Assembly: GCA_012729555.1 (NCBI GenBank)
Contig: JAAYCX010000044.1
Span: forward strand, 25,461 to 89,460
Direction: 5' to 3'
Source: Acidobacteriota bacterium
Lineage (GTDB): Bacteria; Acidobacteriota; UBA6911
Length of the DNA: 64,000 bases
Shown: piece by piece, positions 23,626 to 33,700 of the stretch
Position numbering within the stretch: position 1 is the first letter of the stretch
How the letters are laid out: each line of letters begins with the position of its first letter
Notes under the pieces: generated by a model
What the model was told of the DNA's origin: nothing
The model's input: the letters and a program-made list of their open reading frames with translations, nothing else
Database searches by the model: none
Position numbers and translations under genes: made by a program

Positions 23626-26088
23626 ATGGCGGACGAGGCCTGGACCTGGAAGGTCCCGGAAGCGAGCGCGCAGATCAAGCGCGAGATGACGCGGCAGGAT
23701 GCCTTCGACCGGGTTTCGGGGCGGGCGATATTCACGAGGGACATCGCGCTGCCGGGGATGCTGTACGCCAAGATCCTCGTCTCCCCGCGCGCGCACGCGC
23801 GCATCGTGAAGATGGATGTCACCCGGGCGAAGGAGCTCCCGGGGGTGCGCGACATCCTGACCTGGGACGACCCCGACATCGCCTCCGACAGCGGGACCGG
23901 GGCCGACATCTCCGCGAGCTACAGCATCCTGACCCTGCCCGGGACGGCCGATTTCTACCAGCACCCCATGGGGGTGGCCGTGGCGGCCGACAGCGAGGAG
24001 ATCTGCGATCGCGCGCTGGGGCTCGTCGAGGTCGAGTGGGAGGAGCTCCCCTTCCTCCTCGACATGGAGGAGGCGGCCGGGGAGGACGCCCCGAAGATCA
24101 TGCCCGAGGTGCGGCGCATGATGCCGTTTTTTCCCGGGGCGGGGGCCAAGCGCGGGCCCAACGTGATCGGGAGCGAGGACCGGAAGATCGGCGACCTCGA
24201 AAAGGGGTTCGCCGAGGCGGACAAGGTCCTGGAGTACACCATCCGCAGGGAGATGAACACCCCGGCGGGGGTGGAGGCGATGGTGTGCGTGGCCCAGTGG
24301 AAGGAGGGGGGCCTGGACCTCTGGGTCCACCACCAGGCCAACCCGCAGAGCGATCTGAGTTCCCCCCGCGGCATGGGGGGGATGGGGATGTTCCCCTTCG
24401 GGGGTGCCCGAGGAGAGCCCGCCTTCACCCACTGGTCCAAAATCAGGGTCACCTTCCCCTACCAGGGTTCCTGGTACGGGGGGCTGGCCTGGCTCGCCTA
24501 CAGCAACTCCTTCGTGCGCCTGGCCGCCGTGCTGGCCCGGCGCGCGGCCGGCCGGCCGGTGAAACTCCTCTACGACGAGAGCGGCTTCTACTGCGGCGGG
24601 GACGAGGCGGGGACTTACCGCTGCAAGGTGGGGGCGAAAAGGGACGGGACGATCACGGCCTTTCACTGGCACATGACCGGGGCGCGCAACCCGGCGGTGG
24701 ACAAGACCTACGAGTGCACCAAAATCCCCAACATCCGGGGGTCCCAGACCTGGCCGCTGACCAACAAGGGTTTCCAGGAGTGCTTCCGGCACGGGGCCGC
24801 CGCCTGCGTGCCCCACAACGTGATGTTCGACCTGGTGGCCGCCGAGTTCGGCCTCGACCCGACCGAGGTAGCCCTCCTGAACGACGGTTGCCAGGGGCAC
24901 GACTGGGACTTCATTACCCGGTACCAGGAGGAGAACGGCTTCCCGCGGCGGCACAGCCTCAGGGAGGTCGTGGAGATGGGGAAGGAGGCGATCGACTGGG
25001 ACCGGAAGTGGCACCCCCCGGCGGCGCGCCGCCTTCCGAGCGGGCGGATGCACGGGATGGGGTTCACCTCGATCAACGAATGGCACTGGGGCGCCGGGAT
25101 GATGTCGTTCGTGAGCAACTCCCACGCCTGCCTGATGCTCCAGAACGGCAAAGTCACCATCGTCGGGCTGCGGTGCGACATGGGGATCGACACCGAGTCG
25201 GGCTACCGCCACTCGGTGGCCGCGGAAATCGGCCTCAAGTACGAGGACGTGCTCATCCAGGAGCGGAGGGTGGACAACGGGGCCTGGTCGCTGGCCCAGC
25301 CCGCGGGGTCGAGCGGGATGGTGAACGCGGCCAGCCAGCTCGTCCTCGCCGCCCGGGAGCTGAAGGGGAAGATCCTCGAGATCGCGGCGGCGACGGGCGC
25401 CATGCCGATGGGGTTCATGATGGGGGCGCCGGGCGGCGCGAAGACCCCGCAGGCCAAAAAGCCGGAGGACTTCGACATCCGGGACAGCATGATCTTCGAG
25501 AAGGCCGACCCCGAACGGAAGCGCCCCCTGGCCCAGGTGGCGGGGGGCTTCATGAGCCAGAGCCCGGTGGTGGCCCACCCCGAGGTCCGGCCCCCGATCG
25601 CCATGATGACGGAGATGATGGGCGGGGGGCGGAAGTATTACGTCATGGGGCGGCAGGCGCACTTCATCGAGGCCGAGGTGGACGTGGAGACGGGGAGGGT
25701 CCACGTTACGGGGATCGTGTGCGTCAACGACGTCGGCCACATCTTCAACCGCCGGGGGTGCGAGGCGCAGCAGTACGGCGGCGCCGTCATGGGGCTGGGC
25801 AAGAGCGCCACCGAGGAGAAGGTCTTCTGCCCCCGGACGGGGGTCGGGCTCAATTTCGACCTGGCCCACTATCATTTCGCCACGATGAACGATTACCCCG
25901 CCGTCCGCTGCCTGCTCAACGAGAGCCACCTCGGGTACGGGGCGTACGGATCGTTCGGGATCGGGGAGAACGTGGGGGCGGCGCTGGCGGCCATCACCTC
26001 GTCGGCCATCCACAACGCGACGGGGAAGTGGATCCTCGACCACCCCATCACGCCCGACAGGGTGCTGCGGGCGCTGGGGAAGATCTAG
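23626..26088 (+). CDS. Xanthine-dehydrogenase-type molybdopterin subunit, orphan
   Basis: 820 residues, same superfamily as the protein at 17907. It has Val-Ser-Pro-Arg-Ala-His-Ala-Arg-Ile, a Gly-Arg-Pro-Val-Lys-Leu motif, and the catalytic region Phe-Gly-Ile-Gly-Glu781-Asn-Val-Gly followed by Ala-Ile-His-Asn-Ala-Thr-Gly, so the base Glu is present. A Met/Gly-rich insertion lies around residues 245-265. No [2Fe-2S] or FAD subunit gene is adjacent. The ATG at 23626 follows GGGGGGGAG; the start 111 nt earlier adds an Arg-rich stretch unlike the family. Its last 4 bp overlap the convergent cache gene. Likely hydroxylates an aromatic or aldehyde substrate if partner subunits exist elsewhere. Confidence 0.82.
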   Translation: MADEAWTWKVPEASAQIKREMTRQDAFDRVSGRAIFTRDIALPGMLYAKILVSPRAHARIVKMDVTRAKELPGVRDILTWDDPDIASDSGTGADISASYSILTLPGTADFYQHPMGVAVAADSEEICDRALGLVEVEWEELPFLLDMEEAAGEDAPKIMPEVRRMMPFFPGAGAKRGPNVIGSEDRKIGDLEKGFAEADKVLEYTIRREMNTPAGVEAMVCVAQWKEGGLDLWVHHQANPQSDLSSPRGMGGMGMFPFGGARGEPAFTHWSKIRVTFPYQGSWYGGLAWLAYSNSFVRLAAVLARRAAGRPVKLLYDESGFYCGGDEAGTYRCKVGAKRDGTITAFHWHMTGARNPAVDKTYECTKIPNIRGSQTWPLTNKGFQECFRHGAAACVPHNVMFDLVAAEFGLDPTEVALLNDGCQGHDWDFITRYQEENGFPRRHSLREVVEMGKEAIDWDRKWHPPAARRLPSGRMHGMGFTSINEWHWGAGMMSFVSNSHACLMLQNGKVTIVGLRCDMGIDTESGYRHSVAAEIGLKYEDVLIQERRVDNGAWSLAQPAGSSGMVNAASQLVLAARELKGKILEIAAATGAMPMGFMMGAPGGAKTPQAKKPEDFDIRDSMIFEKADPERKRPLAQVAGGFMSQSPVVAHPEVRPPIAMMTEMMGGGRKYYVMGRQAHFIEAEVDVETGRVHVTGIVCVNDVGHIFNRRGCEAQQYGGAVMGLGKSATEEKVFCPRTGVGLNFDLAHYHFATMNDYPAVRCLLNESHLGYGAYGSFGIGENVGAALAAITSSAIHNATGKWILDHPITPDRVLRALGKI

Positions 26089-27167
26089 GCTCCTCCCTTC
26101 GGGTCCGTCACGGCGCGGGTGAGAAAGAAGGCGAGGCCCAGCACGATCAGGGCCCCGATCCCGGAAACCATCAGGAAGGTCGCCGTCATCGAGGACTGGG
26201 CGTCCAGGAGCGGCTTGTCCGAGATCCCGACGCACAGCATCCCCACCACGGCGCTCCGGCGGTTGCGCAGGGGCTCGCAGGCGGCCAGCTGGCGGCCTGA
26301 CCCCTCGTGGACCCGGCCGAAAAAAGTCTTCCCCAGGGACAGGACGGTGCGCCCGATGTCGGCGTGGGCGCGCGTGCCGGCTTCCCCCTCCCCGTCCGGG
26401 GTCGCGGCGTTGGTCGCCACCCGCACGTCGCCCAGGTGGAGGGAAACGATCCCGTCGGACGCGTCGTCGGCGTGGCGCGCGCCGAACACGAAATCGCCGA
26501 TCCGGGTCACGAGCCGGGTGTCGCGGTTGAGGAGGATCCCCCCGTAGAGCACTCCCTTGAAGCCGGAGCTGGTCTCCACCGGCGTCGCCGCGATCAGGGC
26601 CAGCCCGCTGTCGACCTCGGGCCGGGCGTCGGGGGAGGAATGGATCGGGACGCGGGCCTGCTGCGCCAGCGCCTGCCCCTCCCTGCGGAGCGACTCGGGC
26701 GGGAGCACCTCCGTCCCCGCCGAGGTTCCCCCGGACAGGGCGTTCTTGAGGTAATCGAGGATGGGGAGACGGTCGGCCCCGGGCTGCTCCAGATCCCTCT
26801 CGAGCGCCCGCAGCATCCTCGGACTCCGGGTGTCCACGAAGGTCAGGAAATGGAGGCGCTGTTCCTCGCGGATGCGCGCGAGAAGGCCGGGGACCGTCTC
26901 CCTCCCTCCCGGTTCCAGCGCCAGGGCCAGGCGCTCCGAGCGCGCCGCCCCCTGGACCGATTGCCGCACGGAGTCCCGCGCGAAGGCGTAGACCATCGAG
27001 GCGGACCGGAGGTCCTGGCGGAGCTGTTTGAGTTCCTCGTCCAGCATGGTCCGGGTGAGGATCCTGGACCCCATGAACGCGGCCAGGACGGTGCTCAGGA
27101 TGGCGATCAGGATGAACCCGGCCGCAATCCTGGCGCGCAGGGACAGATTTCGAAGAAGCTTCGTCAT
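26085..27167 (-). CDS. Double-cache sensor protein ending at the HAMP boundary
   Basis: About 360 residues. The first membrane segment is at about 10-30 (Ile-Ala-Ala-Gly-Phe-Ile-Leu-Ile-Ala-Ile-Leu), then comes a periplasmic cache-like region of about 290 residues with helix-rich start and Val-Val-Gly-Met-Leu-Cys-Val-Gly near its end, and a second membrane segment at about 325-348. The chain then reads Thr-Arg-Ala-Val-Thr-Asp-Pro-Lys-Gly-Gly-Ala and stops (TAG). Thr-Arg-Pro-x-x-x-Pro is where HAMP starts in chemoreceptors and histidine kinases, so the output half is missing. The stop overlaps the neighbouring convergent gene. Another ATG exists at 27197. Confidence 0.75.
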   Translation of the reverse strand: MTKLLRNLSLRARIAAGFILIAILSTVLAAFMGSRILTRTMLDEELKQLRQDLRSASMVYAFARDSVRQSVQGAARSERLALALEPGGRETVPGLLARIREEQRLHFLTFVDTRSPRMLRALERDLEQPGADRLPILDYLKNALSGGTSAGTEVLPPESLRREGQALAQQARVPIHSSPDARPEVDSGLALIAATPVETSSGFKGVLYGGILLNRDTRLVTRIGDFVFGARHADDASDGIVSLHLGDVRVATNAATPDGEGEAGTRAHADIGRTVLSLGKTFFGRVHEGSGRQLAACEPLRNRRSAVVGMLCVGISDKPLLDAQSSMTATFLMVSGIGALIVLGLAFFLTRAVTDPKGGA

Positions 27168-27218
27168 GGTCGGAACTCGGCCCGGCGATCCGGGCATGTC
27201 CCGGGAATCCCTCAGGTA

Positions 27219-27524
27219 TCAATCAAGATCGATATCCCGGGTGGGGCGGGTCACGGGCCGGCCCCGGTTCTGATCCAGCGATTCCTCGAATTTCCGCTCG
27301 AGCAGCTGCGAGTGGGACTCGAGGTCCGCGGCGCTCCGGCGGAAGACGGCCTCCCGCTCCTCCGCCTGCCGGCGCAGGAGTTCGGCCGCCTCCCCGAGGT
27401 CCAGGGAATTCTTTTTCGGGGGGGGGAGTTCGTGCCGGATCACCTTGCCGAGGTTCGGGTCGATGACGATGCGGGCGCCGCAACAGGGGCACTCGACGGA
27501 GATGCTGGGGTTCTGCCGGGACAT
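27219..27524 (-). CDS. Small zinc-ribbon protein of unknown role
   Basis: 101 residues. The N-terminus has Glu-Cys-Pro-Cys-Cys-Gly-Ala-Arg, a zinc-ribbon-like knuckle, followed by Val-Ile-Asp-Pro-Asn-Leu-Gly-Lys-Val-Ile-Arg-His-Glu. The rest is a charged helix (about 40-85), possibly a coiled coil, and an acidic end. GGGAGGAG lies 6 nt before the ATG. It lies upstream of the cache gene on the same strand (51 nt). I do not know its function. Confidence 0.75.
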   Translation of the reverse strand: MSRQNPSISVECPCCGARIVIDPNLGKVIRHELPPPKKNSLDLGEAAELLRRQAEEREAVFRRSAADLESHSQLLERKFEESLDQNRGRPVTRPTRDIDLD

Positions 27525-27681
27525 GATTTCTCCTCCCAATTCCGGCCATTCTAACCCGGGCCGTCCAGCCCTGCCAAGATGAAACCTTTTTTCGAAACAG
27601 GTGTTGCCTCGTCAGTCAATCCAGATTATGGTTAAAGTTTTACCATGCCCGGCAGAGGGCTGGAACGTGCTGGAGGAAATC

Positions 27682-27924
27682 ATGTCGGATCGCGGCGATG
27701 TCATCATCGCGCACCATCTCTGCAAGGGGTGCCGCCTTTGCGTCGTTTCCTGCCCCGCGAAGGTGCTTGAGCAGGGGACGGTGCTGAACCGACAGGGCTA
27801 TAATGCGGCGGTCTACAAGGGGAGCGGGTGCACCGGGTGCGGCATCTGCTTTTACGTCTGCCCCGAGCCCGGGGCCATCACCGTGCGCGTGCGCACGCTG
27901 GGTGAGGGTAAGCCCGCAGCCTGA
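27682..27924 (+). CDS. korD: 2-oxoacid:ferredoxin oxidoreductase delta subunit (2[4Fe-4S] ferredoxin)
   Basis: 80 residues with two [4Fe-4S] motifs: Cys-Lys-Gly-Cys-Arg-Leu-Cys ... Cys-Pro and Cys-Thr-Gly-Cys-Gly-Ile-Cys ... Cys-Pro. This is the electron-exit subunit of the Kor/Vor type enzyme encoded next to it. GGAGG lies 6 nt before the ATG at 27682; the upstream TTG frame adds nothing family-like. It is first in a tight korD-korA-korBC operon. Confidence 0.9.
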   Translation: MSDRGDVIIAHHLCKGCRLCVVSCPAKVLEQGTVLNRQGYNAAVYKGSGCTGCGICFYVCPEPGAITVRVRTLGEGKPAA

Positions 27925-27990
27925 AAGGGTTTGTGGCTTACGCAGGAAGAGGCCCGAACAGGGGCCGGTTATCGATTCTGGAGGCGGCGC

Positions 27991-29055
27991 ATGCGCCTGT
28001 TGATGAAGGGGAATGAAGCGGTGGTGCGCGGCGCGGTCGCCGCGGGGTGCAGGGCGTACTTCGGCTATCCGATCACCCCGGCGAGCGAAATCGCGGAAAT
28101 GGCCTCTCTTCTCCTTCCCGATTCCGGGGGCGTCTTCGTCCCGGCCGAGAGCGAGATCGGCGCCATCCAGATGCTCTTCGGCGCCTCGTCGGCGGGCGCA
28201 CGGGCCATGACCGCTTCCTCCGGCCCCGGCATCAGCCTGATGCAGGAGGGGATCTCCTACATGGCGGGCGCCCTGCTGCCGGGGGTGATCGTGGACGTGC
28301 AGCGGGCGGGGCCGGGGCTCGGGAACCTGGGCGTGGAACAGGGGGACTACCACCAGGTCGTCAAGGCCGGCGGGCACGGCTGCTACAGGACCCCCGTCTT
28401 CGCCCCCAACAGCGTCCAGGAAATGTGCGACCTCACGATCCATGCCTTCGACGTGGCCGACCGCTACCGCACCCCCGTGATGGTGCTGGCCGACGGGGCG
28501 CTCGGGCAGATGATGGAACCGGTCGAGATCACCGCCGGGGCCGCGGAGGCGCCGGAAAAGCCGTGGGCCGTGACCGGCACCGCCCGCACGCGTGGAAACC
28601 TGATCACCTCGATCCTGCTCGAGCACGAAAAACAGGAGATCCACATCACCGGGCTGGAAAAGACCTACGCGGAAATCGAGAGGAACGAGGTCCGGTGGGA
28701 GGAGATCCGGACGGAGGACGCCGAAATCCTCGTCGTCGCCTTCGGCATCAGCAGCCGCATCGCCCGCGCCGCGGTGGACATGGCCCGCGACCAGGGAGTC
28801 CGGGTGGGCCTGCTGCGCCCGATCAGCCTCCTCCCGTTTCCCGCCCGGCGGTTGCGCCAGCTGGCCGGCAAGGTGTACGCCATAATGGTGCTGGAGCTCA
28901 ACAGCGGCCAGATGGTGGACGACGTCCGCCTGCACGTGGGCGGGATCACCCCGGTCGAACTGATGCGCCGGACCGGGGGGATGATGCCGGCGGCGGAGGA
29001 AGTGGCCGAAGCCCTCAGAAAGATGGAGAAAGAGTGTGTGGGAAACAAAGCATAG
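27991..29055 (+). CDS. korA: 2-oxoacid:ferredoxin oxidoreductase alpha subunit
   Basis: 354 residues. The pyrimidine-binding domain shows Leu-Leu-Met-Lys-Gly-Asn-Glu-Ala, Gly-Tyr-Pro-Ile-Thr-Pro-Ala-Ser-Glu-Ile, a conserved Glu in Ala-Glu-Ser-Glu, and Thr-Ala-Ser-Ser-Gly-Pro-Gly. The second domain ends with Val-Leu-Glu-Leu-Asn-Ser-Gly-Gln-Met. It works with the beta subunit on 2-oxoglutarate or a branched-chain 2-oxoacid; the sequence alone does not separate KorA from VorB. The ATG at 27991 follows GGAGG. Its end overlaps the next gene by 20 nt. Confidence 0.9.
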   Translation: MRLLMKGNEAVVRGAVAAGCRAYFGYPITPASEIAEMASLLLPDSGGVFVPAESEIGAIQMLFGASSAGARAMTASSGPGISLMQEGISYMAGALLPGVIVDVQRAGPGLGNLGVEQGDYHQVVKAGGHGCYRTPVFAPNSVQEMCDLTIHAFDVADRYRTPVMVLADGALGQMMEPVEITAGAAEAPEKPWAVTGTARTRGNLITSILLEHEKQEIHITGLEKTYAEIERNEVRWEEIRTEDAEILVVAFGISSRIARAAVDMARDQGVRVGLLRPISLLPFPARRLRQLAGKVYAIMVLELNSGQMVDDVRLHVGGITPVELMRRTGGMMPAAEEVAEALRKMEKECVGNKA

Positions 29056-30475
29056 CCGATCCGCATCTTTTTACGACCGTTTCGAGCGCAAGGGGGGGGA
29101 TACCGAAATCACCCACTATTGCCCCGGGTGCGGCCACGGGGTGCTGCAGAAGCTGATCGCGGAGGCTATCGACGATTTCGGCATCCAGGACCGGACCATC
29201 CTCGTCGGTTCGGTCGGCTGCTCCATCTTCATGTACTACTACCTCGACGTGGGCAATATCTCCTCCTCCCACGGCCGGGCCCCCGCCGTGGCGACCGGGG
29301 TCAAACGCGCGCGCCCGGAGGCGGTCGTATTCTGCTACCAGGGGGACGGCGACCTGGCCGCCATCGGGGGGAACGAGATTCTCCACGCGGCCAACCGCGG
29401 GGAATCGATCGCGGTCTTTTTCGTCAACAACGGCATCTACGGCATGACGGGGGGGCAGATGGCGCCCACGACCCCGCTCGGTGAGCGCACCACGACCTCC
29501 CCCAGGGGGCGTTCCTTCGAGGTCGAGGGGCCGCCGATGCGGATGTGCGAACTGCTGGCGACGCTCGACGGGCCCGCCTACATCGAACGGGTGGCCCTGA
29601 CCGACGCCCGGCAGAACATGCGCGCACGCAAGGCGGTGCGCAAGGCGCTCCGGAACCAGATCGAGGGGCGCGGGTTCTCCTTCGTCGAGGTTCTCTCCCC
29701 CTGCCCCAGCGGCTGGAAGGTCCCGCCCGATGAGGCGATGCACTGGGTGGAGAAGCACATGATCCCGGTTTTCCCGCTCCGGGTTTTCCGGGACCTCGAC
29801 CGCAGCGGCCATGTCCCCAGGGGGATCGGTGCGCCCAAGGCGGCCGGGACACTCCTCGGGCCCGCGTCCCCCGCGGCCCGGACGGAAACGCCGGCCCCGG
29901 CGGCCGGGAGCGTGGCCCGGGGCGAAATCGGGGAAGAGGCGCTCACCCTGAGCGGGTTCGGCGGGCAGGGGGTCCTCTTCACGGGGCTCGCGCTGGCCGA
30001 GGGGGCCATGCGCGAGGGGCTGGAGGTCACCTGGATCCCCTCCTACGGGCCGGAAATGCGCGGGGGGACGGCCCACTGCCACCTGCATCTCTCCCGCAGT
30101 TCGATCGCCTCCCCCTGGATCAGCCGCCCCACGAGCCTGATCGCCTTCAACCAGCCCTCCATCGAAAAATTCGCCCCCGCGGTCCGTCCGGGAGGGCTCC
30201 TGCTTGCGAACACGTCGATGGTGAAGGAAGTCCCGGACCGGAAGGATATCCGGATCGTCAGGATCCCCTCCTACGAAATCGCCTCCGAACTGGGCAGCGC
30301 CAAATCGGCCAACATGGTCATGCTGGGCGCCTACCTGGAGCTGACCGGGGCGGTGGACCAGGAATCGATCCTGGCGGCGTTCGCCGAGAAAGGGACCCGG
30401 CCGGGGATGCTCCAGAGCAACCGCCGGGCGATCGAAGCCGGACGTCGGGCGGCGGTCGAAGCGGCGCAGCCCTGA
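29036..30475 (+). CDS. Fused beta + gamma subunits of 2-oxoacid:ferredoxin oxidoreductase
   Basis: 479 residues. Residues 1-265 are the TPP-binding beta subunit: Tyr-Cys29-Pro-Gly-Cys32-Gly-His-Gly, Gly-Cys-Ser, then Gly-Asp-Gly-Asp-Leu with Asn and Gly-Met-Thr-Gly-Gly-Gln. A spacer rich in Ala, Pro and Gly (about 265-300) follows. Residues 300-479 are the gamma subunit with Gly-Phe-Gly-Gly-Gln-Gly-Val-Leu and Pro-Ser-Tyr-Gly-Pro-Glu-Met-Arg-Gly-Gly. In most bacteria these are two genes. GTG start at 29036 with GGAG 7 nt upstream, overlapping korA by 20 nt. With KorA and KorD it gives a complete enzyme that makes acyl-CoA and reduced ferredoxin. Confidence 0.92.
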   Translation: MWETKHSRSASFYDRFERKGGDTEITHYCPGCGHGVLQKLIAEAIDDFGIQDRTILVGSVGCSIFMYYYLDVGNISSSHGRAPAVATGVKRARPEAVVFCYQGDGDLAAIGGNEILHAANRGESIAVFFVNNGIYGMTGGQMAPTTPLGERTTTSPRGRSFEVEGPPMRMCELLATLDGPAYIERVALTDARQNMRARKAVRKALRNQIEGRGFSFVEVLSPCPSGWKVPPDEAMHWVEKHMIPVFPLRVFRDLDRSGHVPRGIGAPKAAGTLLGPASPAARTETPAPAAGSVARGEIGEEALTLSGFGGQGVLFTGLALAEGAMREGLEVTWIPSYGPEMRGGTAHCHLHLSRSSIASPWISRPTSLIAFNQPSIEKFAPAVRPGGLLLANTSMVKEVPDRKDIRIVRIPSYEIASELGSAKSANMVMLGAYLELTGAVDQESILAAFAEKGTRPGMLQSNRRAIEAGRRAAVEAAQP

Positions 30476-30749
30476 ACTCATTAAGATGTGATAAATCAGG
30501 GACTAATCCCGTTCCGCCCCTTTTCCCGGAGCGGCCGGGTCGACCGGAGAAATACCGGCTGGTAATACCCCCCGTATTATTTTAGAATGGGCCTGTCTGT
30601 CCGGGGGACCCGGTTCTTCCCGGCCGGAGAAATCGCCGACATGGACGGGCATCATCGGTCAGACGATCACGCGGGTGGAAGTGAAAGAGGGGTCGCAACC
30701 GCCCCTGCCCGGAGCCGCTCTCCCCACCTTGACTCGCAGAGGGTGAACC
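30476..30749 (+). promoter_or_regulatory. Leader region of the pyruvate:ferredoxin oxidoreductase gene
   Basis: In this gap an inverted repeat TAATAC-CCCCC-GTATTA (30563-30579) lies just upstream of TAGAAT (30583-30588), a possible -10. The dyad would sit over the -35 area, a normal place for a repressor or redox regulator site. The rest up to the ATG (30750) shows no gene with a ribosome site. Confidence 0.4.
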
Positions 30750-33700
30750 ATGGAAAGAAAAAGGGTTACCATCGATGGTAACGAGGCCGCAGCCTATATC
30801 GCCTATCGCACAAGCGAGGTCATCGCGATATATCCCATCACCCCGTCGTCGCCGATGGGGGAATGGGCCGACGCCTGGACTGCCCGGAAGGTCAGGAACA
30901 TCTGGGGGATGATTCCCTCGGTGACAGAGATGCAGAGTGAGGGGGGGGCGGCCGGGGCCGTCCACGGCGCGCTGCAGGCCGGCGCCCTGACCACCACGTT
31001 CACCGCATCGCAGGGGCTGCTCCTGATGATCCCCAACATGTTCAAGATCGCCGGGGAGCTGACGCCCACGGTCTTCAACGTCACCGCCCGCACCATCGCG
31101 ACCCACGCGCTTTCGATCTACGGCGACCACAGCGATGTCATGGCCGTGCGCTCCACCGGCTGGGCGATGCTGGCCTCGGGCTCGGTGCAGGAAGTGATGG
31201 ACATGACCCTGATCGCCCAGGCTGCGACGCTCCAGGCCCGCGTCCCATTCGTGCACTTCTTCGACGGGTTCCGGACCTCTCATGAAATCATGAAGATCGA
31301 GCAGCTCACGGACGAGGATATCCGGGCCATGATCGACGACGACCTGGTCCTGGCCCATCGCCTGCGCCGGCTCTCCCCCGACAACCCCGTCATCCGGGGG
31401 ACGGCGCAGAACCCCGATGTCTTCTTCCAGGCACGGGAGGCCGCGAATCCCTTCTACCTGGCCGCCCCCGCCATCGTACAGAAGGCCATGGACCGGTTCG
31501 CCGCCGTCGTCGGGCGGCAGTATCACCTGTTCGACTACGTCGGCGCCCCGGACGCGGAGCGCGTGATCGTGCTGATGGGGTCGGGGGCGGAAGCGGCCGA
31601 GGAGACCGTCGAATACCTCGCCGACCGGAAGGAAAAGGTAGGTGTCCTGAAAGTCCGCCTTTACCGTCCTTTCTCCGGGGAAGCCATGCTCCGGGCGCTC
31701 CCGCGGTCGGTGCGCGCGCTGGCGGTGCTCGACCGGACCAAGGAGCCGGGCGCAGGCGGGGAGCCGCTGTACAAGGACGTGGTCACGGCGATCGCGGAAT
31801 CCTTTTCCGCCGGCACCCTGCCGCTCACGGGCTTTCCCAAGGTGGTGGGGGGGCGCTACGGGCTCTCCTCGAAGGAATTCACCCCGGCCATGATCCGCGG
31901 CGTATTCGAGGAACTGAAAAAGGAGAATCCGAAAAACTATTTCAGCGTCGGGATCCACGACGACGTCACGGACAACTCCATCGATTACGACCCCGGGTTC
32001 AGCGTCGAGGGGGACGTCACCCGCTGCCTCTTCTACGGGCTGGGGGCGGACGGCACCGTCGGCGCCAACAAGAATTCCATCAAGATCATCGGTGAGGACA
32101 CGCTCAACCACGCCCAGGGGTACTTCTCCTACGATTCGCGCAAGTCGGGCACAGTGACCGTGTCGCACCTCCGGTTCGGGGCCAAACCGATCCGCTCCAC
32201 CTACCTCGTGGACAAGGCGAACTTCATCGCCTGCCACCAGTTCGTTTTCCTGGAACGGTACGACATGCTCCGGGACGCCGTCGAAGGGGCTACCTTCCTC
32301 CTGAACAGCCCCTACGGTCCCGACGAGGTCTGGGACCGGATCCCGCGGAGCGTGCAGCAGCGCATCATCGACAGGAAGATCCGTTTCTACGTCATCGACG
32401 GCTACAAGGTCGCGAAGGAGACGGGGATGGGCGCGCGGGTCAACACCATCATGCAGACCTGCTTCTTCGCCATTTCGGGGGTGCTGCCGCGCGACGAGGC
32501 GATCGACGCCATCAAGAAATCGATCCAGAAGACGTACGGGTCGAAGGGGGAGGAGGTCGTCCGGAAGAACTTCCGCGCGGTGGAGGAGACGCTGGCCAAC
32601 CTTTTCGAGGTTGAGGTCCCCGCATCGCCTACCAGCAGCATCGAAAAACCGCCGGCGGTGCCGGAGGAGGCCCCCGATTTCGTGCAGACCTTCACCGCCC
32701 GCATCATCGAAGGGGAGGGGGACCGCCTCCCGGTGAGCGCCTTCTCCGTGGACGGGACCTTCCCGACGGGGACCGCCAGGTGGGAGAAGCGCAATATCGC
32801 TCTGGAGATCCCCTCGTGGGACCCGAACACCTGCATCCAGTGCGGCAAATGCGCCATATCCTGCCCGCACGCGAGCATCCGGATCAAGGCCTACGACGCC
32901 CGGCACCTGGAGACGGCGCCCCCCACCTTCAAGCATATGCAGGCGAAGGGGAAGGACCTGGAGCCGGGCATGATGTACACCGTCCAGGTGGCCCCGGAGG
33001 ACTGCACCGGTTGCGGCGTGTGCGTGGGGATGTGCCCCGCGCGCAACCGGAAGGAGCCGAGGCTCAAGGCGATCAACATGGTGCCGCAGCCCCCGGTCCG
33101 CCTCGCCGAGCGGGAGAATTTCCGTTTCTTCCTCGAGTTGCCGGAGTACGACCGCCGGCTGCTGCGGCTGAGCAGCGTCAAGACCACCCAGCTGCTCGAG
33201 CCGCTCTTCGAGTTTTCCGGGGCGTGCGCCGGCTGTGGTGAGACCCCCTACATCAAGCTGCTGACGCAGCTTTTCGGAGACCGGGCCCTCATCGCCAACG
33301 CCACCGGGTGCTCCTCCATCTACGGTGCCAACCTCCCGACGACCCCCTATACCCGCAACCGGGACGGGAGGGGGCCGGCCTGGAGCAATTCGCTCTTCGA
33401 GGACAACGCCGAGTTCGGCCTGGGCTTCCGGCTGACGGTCGACCAGCACGCCGAAGTGGCCCGGGAGCTGGTCCGGGCGCTGGCGCCCCGGATCGGCGAC
33501 GAGCTGGCGGGGCGGCTGCTCGACGCCGACCAGTCGACCGAAGCCGGCATCTTCGACCAGCGGGAAAGGGTGGCGGCGCTCAAGGACCGGCTGCGGGGGA
33601 CGGATTCCCTCGAGGCCAGGAGCCTCCTCACCCTGGCGGATAACCTGGTGAAGAAGAGCGTGTGGATCGTCGGCGGGGACGGCTGGGCCTACGACATCGG

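Noticed and set aside
26085..26087. Stop of the cache protein as a possible selenocysteine codon, given tRNA-Sec in the window
   Set aside because: The stop is TAG, and the overlapping convergent gene leaves no continued HAMP frame.
23422..27222. Very long minus-strand open frame (over 1200 codons) opposite the molybdo-protein and cache genes
   Set aside because: Pro/Arg/Gly/His-rich composition without motifs; it is the antisense shadow of GC-rich genes with clear families.
27601..27681. Longer start for the ferredoxin subunit
   Set aside because: The ATG at 27682 has an excellent ribosome site and begins the family sequence.
30587..30781. A 64-codon frame before nifJ
   Set aside because: It overlaps the nifJ start and begins at a likely -10 box; no motif.
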